This document shows positions 9,154 through 17,539 of a stretch of 64,000 nt of DNA, in pieces (within the stretch, counting starts at the first letter, position 1; each line of letters opens with the position of its first letter). Position numbers and translations under genes: made by a program. The notes under the pieces are model-generated. The model saw only the letters and a program-made list of their open reading frames with translations, was not told where the DNA came from and did not search any database. This stretch comes from Bacillus sp. 03113 (GTDB taxonomy: Bacteria; Bacillota; Bacilli; Bacillales; Cytobacillaceae). The stretch spans positions 1 to 64,000 of the forward strand of contig NZ_VATK01000012.1 in NCBI RefSeq assembly GCF_006546985.1, in the 5' to 3' direction.

Positions 9154-10011
9154 ATGGCAATGTTAGAAAGTGAAAGCCTAAGTAGTGCAAACTGCAGTAA
9201 CGAATATAATCAACTTAGGCATGTGATTGTGTGTTCACCGAAATATATGCGTATCGAAGAACCCATTAATGAGACACAAAAGCGTTATTTGTTAGATAAT
9301 ATTAATCGGGATCTTGCAATGAATCAGCATGAGAAGTTTGTTGAAGTATTACAAAAAAATGGAGTAGAGGTTTATATGCTTGCTCCCGAGAAGCGTTATA
9401 ATGAACAAGTTTTTACTAGAGATATTGGCTTTTGTTTAGGCAAAACATTATTTATTGGGAATATGGCAAGCAGTATACGTAAAGGAGAGGAATCTGTATT
9501 CAAAAACTGGTTAGATCATCATGGATTCACATATAGCGAAATTACAACAGGTCCTATTGAAGGTGGAGATGTCATTGTTTCCGATAAAACAGTGTGGGTT
9601 GGTTTAAGTGAAAGGACTTCTCAAGAAGCAGTTGATGAATTGAAATCTAGCCTAAATACGCATAAAGTAATCGCTCTTCCTTTGAAAAAAGGGATTCTGC
9701 ATCTGGATTGTGTATTTAATATTGTTTCATCTAATACAGCAATTATTTATGAAGATGCATTTTCCGAAGATGCACTTGCATTAATAAGAAAGAGATATAA
9801 GCTAATTGAGGTTGACGGAGAGGAACAATTTTCAATGGGACCCAATGTGTTATCGCTAGAACCAGGAAAGATGCTTAGCCTTCCTCAAAATGTGCGGATG
9901 AATGAACAATTGCGAAAAGCAGGTTTCCATGTGATCGAAGTTGATTTTTCTGAAATTATTAAATCGGGTGGTTCATTTCGCTGTTGTTCTTTGCCTGTCC
10001 TTCGCATGTAA
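9154..10011 (+). CDS. Amidinotransferase/dimethylarginine dimethylaminohydrolase-like protein
   Basis: A 285-residue protein of the guanidino-group-modifying (arginine deiminase fold) superfamily. FTRDIGF, GPIEGGDV, HLDCVF and the C-terminal GGSFRCCSLPV with the nucleophilic Cys are visible, closest in pattern to the DDAH-like proteins of Bacillus such as YkgA. It would hydrolyse a methylarginine or related guanidino compound, though the substrate is uncertain. ATG 9154 was chosen because GGAGGTGG stands 6 bases before it. An in-frame ATG at 9103 has no RBS. Confidence 0.82.
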   Translation: MAMLESESLSSANCSNEYNQLRHVIVCSPKYMRIEEPINETQKRYLLDNINRDLAMNQHEKFVEVLQKNGVEVYMLAPEKRYNEQVFTRDIGFCLGKTLFIGNMASSIRKGEESVFKNWLDHHGFTYSEITTGPIEGGDVIVSDKTVWVGLSERTSQEAVDELKSSLNTHKVIALPLKKGILHLDCVFNIVSSNTAIIYEDAFSEDALALIRKRYKLIEVDGEEQFSMGPNVLSLEPGKMLSLPQNVRMNEQLRKAGFHVIEVDFSEIIKSGGSFRCCSLPVLRM

Positions 10012-10032
10012 GGTAACAAAATTCAAGGTACT

Positions 10033-10061
10033 AAACTGGGTTTATAAAAATCCAGTTTTTT
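10033..10061 (+). terminator. Intrinsic terminator
   Basis: AAACTGG at 10033-10039 pairs with CCAGTTT at 10052-10058 and a T-run follows. It ends the DDAH-like gene. Confidence 0.75.
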
Positions 10062-10356
10062 GGTGTGTGCATAATAAGTACATCTATCGGGTGAATAGTA
10101 AGGATCGATAGCGATAAGGTTCATTTTGCTAATCAAAGGTTTGTATGACATAGTAAAACTCACGGCAGATAGAACGTGTGAACGAAAACTCTATCTAATG
10201 AGCTTTAGGGTGACCCTCCCACTGCTTGGGAGGGTCAATTTAGCAGTAAGTTTATTATCTATTAATATTGGTGTCTTATTGAAGAAACAGAGCAAAATAA
10301 TTCAAAAAAACATACTATCGATCAAAAAGAAATGATGAGCAAACGAGTCAGTTTTG
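10062..10356. other. Intergenic region with a strong hairpin
   Basis: An 11-bp perfect stem (TGACCCTCCCA at 10211-10221, TGGGAGGGTCA at 10227-10237) with a 5-base loop lies between convergent genes. No T-run follows on either strand. No credible gene is present. Confidence 0.5.
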
Positions 10357-10815
10357 TTATTGCTGAATTTCACGCATTGAACCCAAAATGATGTTATATC
10401 CATCTGGGTCTTTTATACATGTGTTTTTAAACTCCCATTTTCCATGTATTCCAGTAAACGGCTCGATTGCAATATATCCGCCATTTCTACGTACTTCTTC
10501 GACTAGGGTGTCCAAGTCATCCCAACTAACGTGTATAAAAGTGTCCCATCCGTACTCAGGACCTTCCCAATCAGTTGGATAATCTGGACGCTTTTTTGAT
10601 AATGCGTTTGGCCGCACATCATCAGAGGAGTTAGCCTGTTGAAGAATAATAATCATTCCGTCTCGTTCTGCGTGTCCCCAGTTATCTACCTTACATCCGA
10701 GGACATCACGGTAGTATTCCTGCGATCTTTTTAAGTCGGATACTAAACGAACTTGAATCGTTAGTCCGAATTTCCCTCTCTTTTTTGTATGAACCTTCTC
10801 TTTATGTCCGCTCAT
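10357..10815 (-). CDS. VOC (glyoxalase/bleomycin resistance) family protein
   Basis: A 152-residue protein with two beta-alpha-beta-beta-beta halves: TIQVRLVSDLKRSQEYYRDV near residue 20 and DTFIHVSWDDLDTLVEEVRR near residue 90, ending in KDPDGYNIILG. These are typical of the vicinal oxygen chelate fold. The enzymatic role is unknown because the family is diverse (lyases, dioxygenases, resistance proteins). AAGGAGAAACG precedes the ATG. It stands alone, convergent with the gene to its left. Confidence 0.85.
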   Translation of the reverse strand: MSGHKEKVHTKKRGKFGLTIQVRLVSDLKRSQEYYRDVLGCKVDNWGHAERDGMIIILQQANSSDDVRPNALSKKRPDYPTDWEGPEYGWDTFIHVSWDDLDTLVEEVRRNGGYIAIEPFTGIHGKWEFKNTCIKDPDGYNIILGSMREIQQ

Positions 10816-11040
10816 TTTCGTTTCTCCTTCCGGTTTCAGGATTGATTAAAAAGGCACTCATCATTATGTTCTGTATTCAACAATGTATTCCTGCAATTTA
10901 TCTAGCTATTTTATTTCTCAAAATGGGAGATGGATTCCTTTTATACCGTCATTTATAAGCATCAATTTTAACATGTTAAATTAAAAGCCAGCATTTTGAT
11001 TTTTTCGCATAAATTAAAAAAGCTTCTTTTTCTTTCTTTT

Positions 11041-11253
11041 AGGCTGTTTTCTCAAAGTTTGTTGCTTTTGACATAAAAAACATTGGGAGAAACGTTTCGG
11101 AGCAGCCTGTATACACGTAGACTCCTGTGGGAATGCGAGAAAGGCGAGACCCCGCAGGAGCGTATGCGACGAGGAGGCTTGACGCTCGCCCACGGAAAGC
11201 GAAGTGTATGCAGGCTGCGCGTTTAAAAGCAACAATCTATACGAAAATAGCCT
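11041..11253. repeat. Palindromic interspersed element with nested inverted repeats
   Basis: Outer imperfect inverted repeats of 29 bases (11041-11069 and 11225-11253, sharing AGGCT, TTTTC and TTGTTGCTTTT) enclose a second pair (CAGCCTGTATACAC near 11102 with GTGTATGCAGGCTG near 11206) and a GC-rich core (ACTCCTGTGGGA, GACCCCGCAGGAGC, CCACGGAAAGCGAAGT). I recognise this core as a repeat common in Bacillaceae genomes and often mis-translated as short proteins. The whole can fold into one long branched hairpin. Confidence 0.75.
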
Positions 11254-11382
11254 TCTTTTAAAAAAACATAGCAGTAAATATAATATTCATATATACTATG
11301 AAAATAATAAATAAGAACTTGCATCATTCAAGTCTTGAAAGAGATCGTTTAATGTATAGTTTAATAGAAATAGGTGGATTTT

Positions 11383-12009
11383 TTGAACGGGACAGCACAT
11401 TGTACGATTGGAGCAGCAGCGGGATTTGTAGTAGCGAATACATATCATGCGGATCTAGCTTCGACTCTTTTATTAGTTGGAATTGGTGGAGTAGCTGGGC
11501 TTATACCAGATATAGATATAAATGGAAAGCTAGCCAATAGAATCACGTTATCTCATAAGGTGTTTCGATCCATTGCTCAATTTATTGGATGCTTGATGAT
11601 TATTTATAGCTTCATACAAGGAGTGGGCACTGAGAAGTGGCTTGGTATGGGTATAGGTGTTGGAATGATTATCCTCTCTTCTTTTCTTACTCAAAGGAGG
11701 ATGTTATCGGTAACGGGTGTAGGAGTTTTGGTTGGAGGGTTATCTCTACATGAAAACTGGTTATTGCTATTAGGAGTATATATTATTATCGCTTCTTTTC
11801 TTCCACATCGAAGCTATACTCATTCCATTATCGGAATCCTTTTCTTTGGAGTGATTGCTTCGGAATTACAAGCTTCGCTTCAAGTGAACGGTGTATTTAC
11901 TACTTGTGTGACAGGCTATATGAGTCATATAATGGCAGATATGAAGATTTTTCCATTTAATAAACGGGGTGTAAAATTGTTTTTGCCTCTTTCATCAAAG
12001 GAATTTTAA
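11383..12009 (+). CDS. YdjM-like membrane-bound metal-dependent hydrolase (DUF457)
   Basis: About 208 residues, mostly hydrophobic with several predicted helices. Family signatures are NGTAHCTIGAAAGF at the N-terminus, GLIPDID (about residue 40), PHRSYTHS (about 145) and HIMADM (about 188), the His/Asp set proposed to bind metal. Members are membrane proteins, one of which (YdjM) is LexA-controlled in E. coli. The true role is unknown. TTG 11383 was chosen because AGGTGG (11372-11377) fits it. The in-frame GTG at 11374 lies inside that RBS. Confidence 0.75.
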   Translation: MNGTAHCTIGAAAGFVVANTYHADLASTLLLVGIGGVAGLIPDIDINGKLANRITLSHKVFRSIAQFIGCLMIIYSFIQGVGTEKWLGMGIGVGMIILSSFLTQRRMLSVTGVGVLVGGLSLHENWLLLLGVYIIIASFLPHRSYTHSIIGILFFGVIASELQASLQVNGVFTTCVTGYMSHIMADMKIFPFNKRGVKLFLPLSSKEF

Positions 12010-12099
12010 GATGGCAAATTAAAATCTTTCTTATTACGAATGAAAAAATGAAGAAGGTATAAGGGTTCATTTTTTATAAATGGATCCTTATACGATTTA

Positions 12100-12117
12100 T
12101 GCGCAAACGATTGCGCA
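12100..12117. promoter_or_regulatory. MalR-like (LacI family) operator
   Basis: TGCGCAAACGATTGCGCA is an almost perfect 18-bp palindrome with the central AACG typical of LacI-family operators, close to the maltose regulator site CGCAAACGnTTGCG known in Firmicutes. It lies 50 bases before the alpha-glucosidase start. No LacI-family gene is in the window. Confidence 0.6.
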
Positions 12118-12166
12118 GTTTTGTGGATTATGTTAGTTTATTAGTAGAGACAGAGGAGGTTTTTTT

Positions 12167-13855
12167 ATGAATAAAATATGGTGGAAAGAAGCAGTAGCTT
12201 ATCAAATTTATCCACGTAGTTTTATGGATTCGAATGGTGACGGTATTGGCGATATACAAGGGATTATATCCAAGCTGGACTATATAAAGGAGCTTGGTAT
12301 TGATGTGATCTGGATTTGTCCTATATTCTCTTCACCTAATGATGATAACGGTTATGACATTAGTGATTATAAGGGGATTATGAGTGATTTTGGAACGATG
12401 AGTGATTTTGACCAATTGTTGGAAGAAGTTCATCGTTGTGGAATGAAGCTAATTTTAGATCTTGTTATTAATCATTCTTCTGATGAACATCCTTGGTTTA
12501 TTGAATCAAGATCTTCAAAGGATAGTCCTTATAGAGACTATTATATTTGGAAAAAAGGAAGAAAAGGCAGGAAAGCTAAGAAGAAGAAAGGGAAAGAACC
12601 AAATAACTGGGAGTCCATTTTTAGCGGCTCAGCTTGGGAATATGATCCGCATACAAAGGAATATTTTATGCATATATTCTCAAGAAAGCAGCCTGATTTA
12701 AATTGGGAAAATCCGAAAGTTCGAAATGAATTATATGAAATGGTTAACTGGTGGTTAGATAAAGGAATCGATGGTTTCCGTGTTGATGCCATTTCTCATA
12801 TTAAAAAAACTCCAGGCTTCCCGGACTTGCCAAATCCGAAGAAATTAAAGTATGTACCATCATTCCAGGGACATATGAATCGTGAGGGGATCCATGTATT
12901 TCTTGAGGAGCTCAAGCGTGAAACCTTTGATAAATATGATATTATGACAGTTGGCGAAGCAAATGGGGTAAGTGCTGATGGAGCAGAACCGTGGGTAGGC
13001 GAAGAAAAAGGTGCGTTTAATATGATCTTCCAATTTGAGCATCTTTCTCTTTGGGGAAGAAGTGTAGATGGTGGAATTGATATTCATGCCTTGAAAAAAA
13101 CGTTAACAAAATGGCAAAAAGCATTGGATGGTATGGGATGGAATGCTTTATTTTTAGAAAATCACGATCAACCGCGCTCTGTTTCTACTTGGGGGAATGA
13201 AGACTATCGAGATAAGTCAGCAAAAGCTCTTGCGACGATGTATTTCCTTATGCAAGGAACGCCATTTATTTATCAAGGTCAGGAAATAGGCATGACTAAC
13301 GTCCAATTCCCATCCATTGATGACTATAATGATGTAGCGATTAAAAATATGTATAAGTTTGAACGAGAGAATGGGAAATCTCATTTAGAAATCATGGAAG
13401 TCATTTGGAAGAATGGAAGGGATAATTCTAGGACACCGATGCAGTGGTCTTCCGAAGCGAATGGCGGCTTTACGACAGGAACACCTTGGTTAAAAATGAA
13501 TCCAAATTATCAAGAAATTAATGTGCAGGAATCGAAGGAGAATGCTCATTCCATCTATCATTATTATAAAAATCTTATTCAGTTAAGAAAGGAACATGAT
13601 GTTCTCATCTACGGCAGTTATGATCTTATTTTAGAAGAGCATGATGATATTTATGCGTACACAAGAACTTTAAATGAAGAAAAAATTGTTGTGATTGTTA
13701 ACCTCTTCTCAACGGCGACTAGTTTCCGTTTACCAGAAGATTTACAGGGTAAAACAAAGGAATTATTTATAAGTAACTATCCAGAAAACCTTGAGGAAAA
13801 CGGAGATACGATTACATTTAAACCATTCGAGGCAAGGGTATATCGTTTAAGCTAA
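12167..13855 (+). CDS. malL: GH13 alpha-glucosidase / oligo-1,6-glucosidase
   Basis: A 562-residue cytoplasmic glycoside hydrolase family 13 enzyme. The nucleophile lies in GFRVDAISHI, the acid/base in TVGEANG and the third carboxylate in ENHDQPRS. It releases glucose from short alpha-glucosides. The residue after the nucleophile is Ala, not the Val reported for strict oligo-1,6-glucosidases, which favours activity on alpha-1,4 links too; this specificity call is inferred. Residues about 127-142 are an unusually Lys/Arg-rich insert (KGRKGRKAKKKKGK). GAGGAGG precedes the ATG. The MalR-like operator upstream and the importer downstream fit maltose or maltodextrin use. Confidence 0.92.
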   Translation: MNKIWWKEAVAYQIYPRSFMDSNGDGIGDIQGIISKLDYIKELGIDVIWICPIFSSPNDDNGYDISDYKGIMSDFGTMSDFDQLLEEVHRCGMKLILDLVINHSSDEHPWFIESRSSKDSPYRDYYIWKKGRKGRKAKKKKGKEPNNWESIFSGSAWEYDPHTKEYFMHIFSRKQPDLNWENPKVRNELYEMVNWWLDKGIDGFRVDAISHIKKTPGFPDLPNPKKLKYVPSFQGHMNREGIHVFLEELKRETFDKYDIMTVGEANGVSADGAEPWVGEEKGAFNMIFQFEHLSLWGRSVDGGIDIHALKKTLTKWQKALDGMGWNALFLENHDQPRSVSTWGNEDYRDKSAKALATMYFLMQGTPFIYQGQEIGMTNVQFPSIDDYNDVAIKNMYKFERENGKSHLEIMEVIWKNGRDNSRTPMQWSSEANGGFTTGTPWLKMNPNYQEINVQESKENAHSIYHYYKNLIQLRKEHDVLIYGSYDLILEEHDDIYAYTRTLNEEKIVVIVNLFSTATSFRLPEDLQGKTKELFISNYPENLEENGDTITFKPFEARVYRLS

Positions 13856-13874
13856 ACAAAGCAAGGTTATATTT

Positions 13875-13914
13875 AAAAAGCTTCTATGCTCTTTGCCGCA
13901 TAGAAGCTTTTTAA
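13875..13914 (+). terminator. Intrinsic terminator of the glucosidase gene
   Basis: A 15-bp stem (AAAAAGCTTCTATGC at 13875-13889 with GCATAGAAGCTTTTT from 13898) ends in T-rich sequence. Confidence 0.85.
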
Positions 13915-14062
13915 TTTGAGAATAAAAAGGATTGAAAATGGTATTTATATATTTGTAGTGTACGAGCTATTATTATATGAAAAAATAATATAATTTACAT
14001 CATGTCAAAATTGTATACCTATTTGGTCAATATCGTACATATGAATATTTGAGACCACCCAT

Positions 14063-14085
14063 TATAATAAAAGAAAGCGTTTACA
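14063..14085 (+). promoter_or_regulatory. -10 element overlapped by a CcpA cre site
   Basis: TATAAT at 14063-14068 is followed by AGAAAGCGTTTACA at 14072-14085, which fits the catabolite response element consensus (TGWAARCGYTWNCA) except for the first base. A cre just after the -10 represses transcription in Bacillus. It would place the sugar importer under carbon catabolite control. No convincing -35 is seen. Confidence 0.55.
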
Positions 14086-14146
14086 ACAATGTGGGTGGTG
14101 AGTTATATTGAATACAACTGTAGAAATACAAAAAACGGAGGCAGTA

Positions 14147-15049
14147 ATGAAGACAAAGAAAACTTATATTAAAAAAGAAAAAATGAAAAAGTTTCTATTG
14201 TATACTGCGTTTGTTGGTCCAGCACTTCTTTTCTTTCTCATTATTCAATTAATCCCTTTTTTCATGGGAATCTATTATTCTTTTACTTCATGGAATGGGG
14301 TTAGCTCGGTTGTAGAATGGGTAGGCTTTAAGAATTATGTAAAAGTTTTTACGGATGATCCTGCCTTTTTTTCTTCCTTTCTGTTTACAACGAAATTTAT
14401 GCTTGCAGCTGTAATCATCAGTAATGTGATTGGATTTAGTTTAGCCTTGCTATTAAATGCAGCTTTAAAAACGAGAAATATTTTAAGAACAGTCTTCTTT
14501 ATTCCCAATGTCATTGGTGGACTATTACTAGGATTTATTTGGCAATTTATCTTTGTAAAAGGATTTGCATCTATTGGGAATTTAACAGATATCTCCTTCT
14601 TTAAGCTTCCATGGCTAGGAGATACACAGACAGCTTTTTGGGGGATTGTCATTGTTTTCGCTTGGCAAATAAGTGGCTACATGATGGTCATTTATGTCGC
14701 TGCTTTACAAGGAGTCGACTCTTCATTATTGGAAGCAGCAAGAATTGATGGGGCGAATCATTGGGTTTTATTAAAAAATATTATCATCCCACTAATCACA
14801 CCAGCTTTTACAATATGTTTCTTCTTAACTATTTCGATGGCATTTAAAATCTTTGATTTAAATCTTTCTTTAACAAATGGCGGTCCATTTAATTCAACAC
14901 AGTCCGTTGCAATGAATATATACCAGGAAGCATTTTTAAATAATCGCTATGGACTTGGAACAGCTAAGTCAATCCTATTTTTCGTCGTAGTTGCGTTATT
15001 TACAACGATTCAAGTCATGATGACGAAGAAGAAGGAGGTTGAGGCTTAA
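14147..15049 (+). CDS. ABC sugar permease, MalF type, second CUT1 system
   Basis: About 300 residues with six predicted helices and an EAA loop EAARIDGANHWVLLK. ATG 14147 has CGGAGG five bases upstream. An in-frame TTG at 14108 behind GGTGGTGAG would add 13 residues and is also possible. The stop overlaps the next start (TAATG), so the two permeases are translationally coupled. Its neighbours (glucosidase upstream, binding protein and YesM/YesN-type pair downstream) indicate an alpha-glucoside or oligosaccharide substrate. Confidence 0.9.
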   Translation: MKTKKTYIKKEKMKKFLLYTAFVGPALLFFLIIQLIPFFMGIYYSFTSWNGVSSVVEWVGFKNYVKVFTDDPAFFSSFLFTTKFMLAAVIISNVIGFSLALLLNAALKTRNILRTVFFIPNVIGGLLLGFIWQFIFVKGFASIGNLTDISFFKLPWLGDTQTAFWGIVIVFAWQISGYMMVIYVAALQGVDSSLLEAARIDGANHWVLLKNIIIPLITPAFTICFFLTISMAFKIFDLNLSLTNGGPFNSTQSVAMNIYQEAFLNNRYGLGTAKSILFFVVVALFTTIQVMMTKKKEVEA

Positions 15050-15876
15050 TGGATAAAAAATACTCATATAAAACATTTATTTTAGAAATAATCGGGATAA
15101 CCTTAGCACTGATTTTCCTAGTCCCGTTCTATTTTGTCTTCATTAATTCAGTAAAAGATTTTGCTGATATCCTGATTGATGCAGCAGCATGGCCTAAGAA
15201 ATTCTTATTTGCTAATTATGCAAAAGTCTGGGAAGTTATTAATTTCCCTAAATCGTTTATGAATTCACTCATTATTACGGTATTCAGTAATATTGGTCTT
15301 GTCGTTATTAGCTCCATGGCTGCTTGGAAAATGGTTCGAACACCAGGGAAGTTCAGTAAATTTCTTTTTATACTATTTGTATCTGCAATGGTGATTCCGT
15401 TTCAAACAGTGATGATTCCTCTAATGAAAATGGGAGGAACGCTGGGAATCATGAATAGTCTCCCTGGCATTATCATCATGTATTTTGGATTTGGTGTTCC
15501 TCTTTCATTATTTCTTTATCACGGATTTATGAAAGCGATTCCACTTGAAATAGAAGAATCAGCTAAAATCGATGGATGCAGTCAATTTGGGGTTTTTTGG
15601 AGAATTGTATTTCCGCTATTAAAACCGATCACTGTTACAGTTGTGATTCTAAATACATTGTGGATATGGAATGACTATTTACTGCCATTATTAGTATTAC
15701 AAGATGCAAGTTTAAAAACGATCCCGCTAGCGACAAGTTCATTCTTTGCTCAATATACGAAGCAATGGGATATGGGGCTTGCAGCACTAGTACTGGGAAT
15801 TGCTCCTGTTATCGTTTTCTTCTTGTTCCTGCAAAAGCATATTATTAAAGGAATTGCCGCAGGTTCTATTAAGTGA
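15049..15876 (+). CDS. ABC sugar permease, MalG type, second CUT1 system
   Basis: A 275-residue membrane protein with six predicted helices and an EAA-type loop EESAKIDGCSQFGVFW. It starts one base inside the stop of the MalF-type gene. GAAGGAGG lies 15 to 8 bases before ATG. Its partner binding protein follows after 237 bases, which hold a degenerate copy of the dispersed repeat. Confidence 0.9.
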   Translation: MDKKYSYKTFILEIIGITLALIFLVPFYFVFINSVKDFADILIDAAAWPKKFLFANYAKVWEVINFPKSFMNSLIITVFSNIGLVVISSMAAWKMVRTPGKFSKFLFILFVSAMVIPFQTVMIPLMKMGGTLGIMNSLPGIIIMYFGFGVPLSLFLYHGFMKAIPLEIEESAKIDGCSQFGVFWRIVFPLLKPITVTVVILNTLWIWNDYLLPLLVLQDASLKTIPLATSSFFAQYTKQWDMGLAALVLGIAPVIVFFLFLQKHIIKGIAAGSIK

Positions 15877-15926
15877 TTTTGGTTATAAAATTTTTGTTAT
15901 AGATAAGAAAGCATCGTTTTTGTAGG

Positions 15927-16062
15927 TAGACTGGTGTCTAGCTCCAATGTTCAGGATGTTAGGACGTTGTGTTTTAATCCGCCAGGCGCCATTGGCTTGA
16001 GTCATAAGTTAAATTATTCTAAAAATCAAGGTTTTCTGAGTGATTCGCTATATGCTTTTCTT
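15927..16062 (+). repeat. Dispersed modular repeat, locus A (degenerate)
   Basis: It starts TAGACTGGTGTCTAGCTCC and ends GCTTTTCTTAT, matching the frame of the better copy at 43498-43626, but the interior is diverged. It lies in the leader of the binding protein gene. Confidence 0.6.
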
Positions 16063-16113
16063 ATCACAAAAATTTTTATAAATAATAAATACAAACTTAG
16101 GGGGTTACAGATT

Positions 16114-17376
16114 TTGAAGAAAATACTACTTATATGCTTATCATTGATTCTAGTTTCTGGAGTGGTTGCTGGATGTTCATCAAAAGGAACATCTGGGACA
16201 AGTAATAACGATGATGTTGTAACCTTAAATATGTTTCAATTTAAAGTGGAAATTGCTGATCAATTGCAAGAGATGATTAAAGAGTTTGAAAAAGAGCATC
16301 CAAATATTAAAATAAAATTAGAAACTGTCGGTGGTGGAGCAGATTACGGTGCAGCATTAAAAGCGAAGTTTGCTTCAGGGGAAGAACCAGATATTTTTAA
16401 CAATGGTGGATTTAAAGAGCTTGCTTTATGGAAAGAGCACCTTGCAGATCTTTCAAATGAGCCGTGGGTAGAGCATGTATTGCCAATTGGAAAAGTTCCA
16501 ATGACAGACGCTGATGGGAAACTATATGGCATGCCGTTAAATCTTGAAGGCTATGGATTTATTTACAACAAAACCTTATTTGAAAAAGCAGGGATTACAA
16601 AAACACCAACTACGCTTACTGAGCTAAAAGATGCTGCGGAAAAACTAAAAAGTAATGGCATTACGCCTTTTGCTGCAGGCTATGGAGAATGGTGGGTAAT
16701 TGGTCAGCATTTAATGAACATTCCATTTGCACATGAAAGCGATCCGGTTGCTTATATTGAAGGTCTAAATGATGGGCAACAAAAGTTTGCAGGAAATAAA
16801 GTATTTGAACAATTTAAAGATCTTATAGACACTGAAATTAAGTACGGAAATAAAAATCCAATTACAACAGATTACAATACTCAAGTAACTTTATTTGCTT
16901 CAGGAAAAGCAGCGATGCTTCAACAAGGAAACTGGACTGAAAATATGATTTACAAAATAAACCCTGATATGAAAATGGCATTCCTTCCAATTCCAATCAA
17001 TGATGAAGAAGGTATGGACCGCTTGCCAATAGGCGTTCCAAATAACTGGGTATTAAATAAAGACTCTAAGCATCTTGAAGAAGCTAAAACGTTCTTAAAC
17101 TGGATGGTTTCTTCTGAAACAGGGAAAAAATACATCACAGAAGAATTTGCCTTTATCCCAGCCTTTGATAATATTGAACCAACTGGAGTAGGCGATTTAG
17201 GAAAATCAATCTTAGAATATTCGAAAGCGGATAAAACCATTCCTTGGACATGGTTCAGATGGCCAGATGGAGCTAATAAGGAATTTGCTGCAACGATACA
17301 AGGCTACGCTGCAGGAAAGATTGATTATGAAACAGCATTAACAAAATTCCAAAAAACTTGGGATGATTTAAAATAA
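16114..17376 (+). CDS. ABC sugar solute-binding lipoprotein, second CUT1 system
   Basis: A 420-residue extracytoplasmic receptor. The TTG start at 16114 follows AGGGGG and gives a normal lipoprotein signal (KKILLICLSLILVSG) with lipobox VAGC. The open frame reaches upstream into the repeat but that part is not protein-like. The mature protein has the family-1 pattern (IADQLQEMIKEFEKEHPNIKI, FASGEEPDIF, ASGKAAMLQQGNW). It delivers its sugar to the permeases encoded just upstream. No ATPase gene is in this cluster. Confidence 0.9.
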   Translation: MKKILLICLSLILVSGVVAGCSSKGTSGTSNNDDVVTLNMFQFKVEIADQLQEMIKEFEKEHPNIKIKLETVGGGADYGAALKAKFASGEEPDIFNNGGFKELALWKEHLADLSNEPWVEHVLPIGKVPMTDADGKLYGMPLNLEGYGFIYNKTLFEKAGITKTPTTLTELKDAAEKLKSNGITPFAAGYGEWWVIGQHLMNIPFAHESDPVAYIEGLNDGQQKFAGNKVFEQFKDLIDTEIKYGNKNPITTDYNTQVTLFASGKAAMLQQGNWTENMIYKINPDMKMAFLPIPINDEEGMDRLPIGVPNNWVLNKDSKHLEEAKTFLNWMVSSETGKKYITEEFAFIPAFDNIEPTGVGDLGKSILEYSKADKTIPWTWFRWPDGANKEFAATIQGYAAGKIDYETALTKFQKTWDDLK

Positions 17377-17379
17377 AGG

Positions 17380-17432
17380 AATATTTGCCAATAGGATGCC
17401 TGCCGTTTTCGGCAAGCTTTCTATTGGTATTC
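17380..17432 (+). terminator. Probable terminator of the importer operon
   Basis: GAATATTTGCCAATAG pairs in part with CTATTGGTATTC, with a nested TGCCGTTTTCGGCA stem. TTGTTTTG follows. Confidence 0.6.
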
Positions 17433-17539
17433 TTGTTTTGAAGTTTGATAGCAAATAATGTCAAATAGGTGATTGTTCTAGGAATAATGATATAAATTAT
17501 ATATACTTAAAGCAAGAATCCGTCAATGGAGGTCTTTCA

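Noticed and set aside
10126-10335. Plus-strand 69-codon frame after the DDAH-like gene
   Set aside because: It crosses the strong hairpin at 10211-10237, has no RBS and no protein-like pattern.
11014-11235. Minus-strand 73-codon frame over the palindromic element
   Set aside because: It lies wholly in repeat sequence with no RBS, and the inverted-repeat structure explains the open frame.
15934-16113. N-terminal extension of the second sugar receptor
   Set aside because: It is translation of repeat locus A. The lipoprotein signal begins at TTG 16114 with an RBS.
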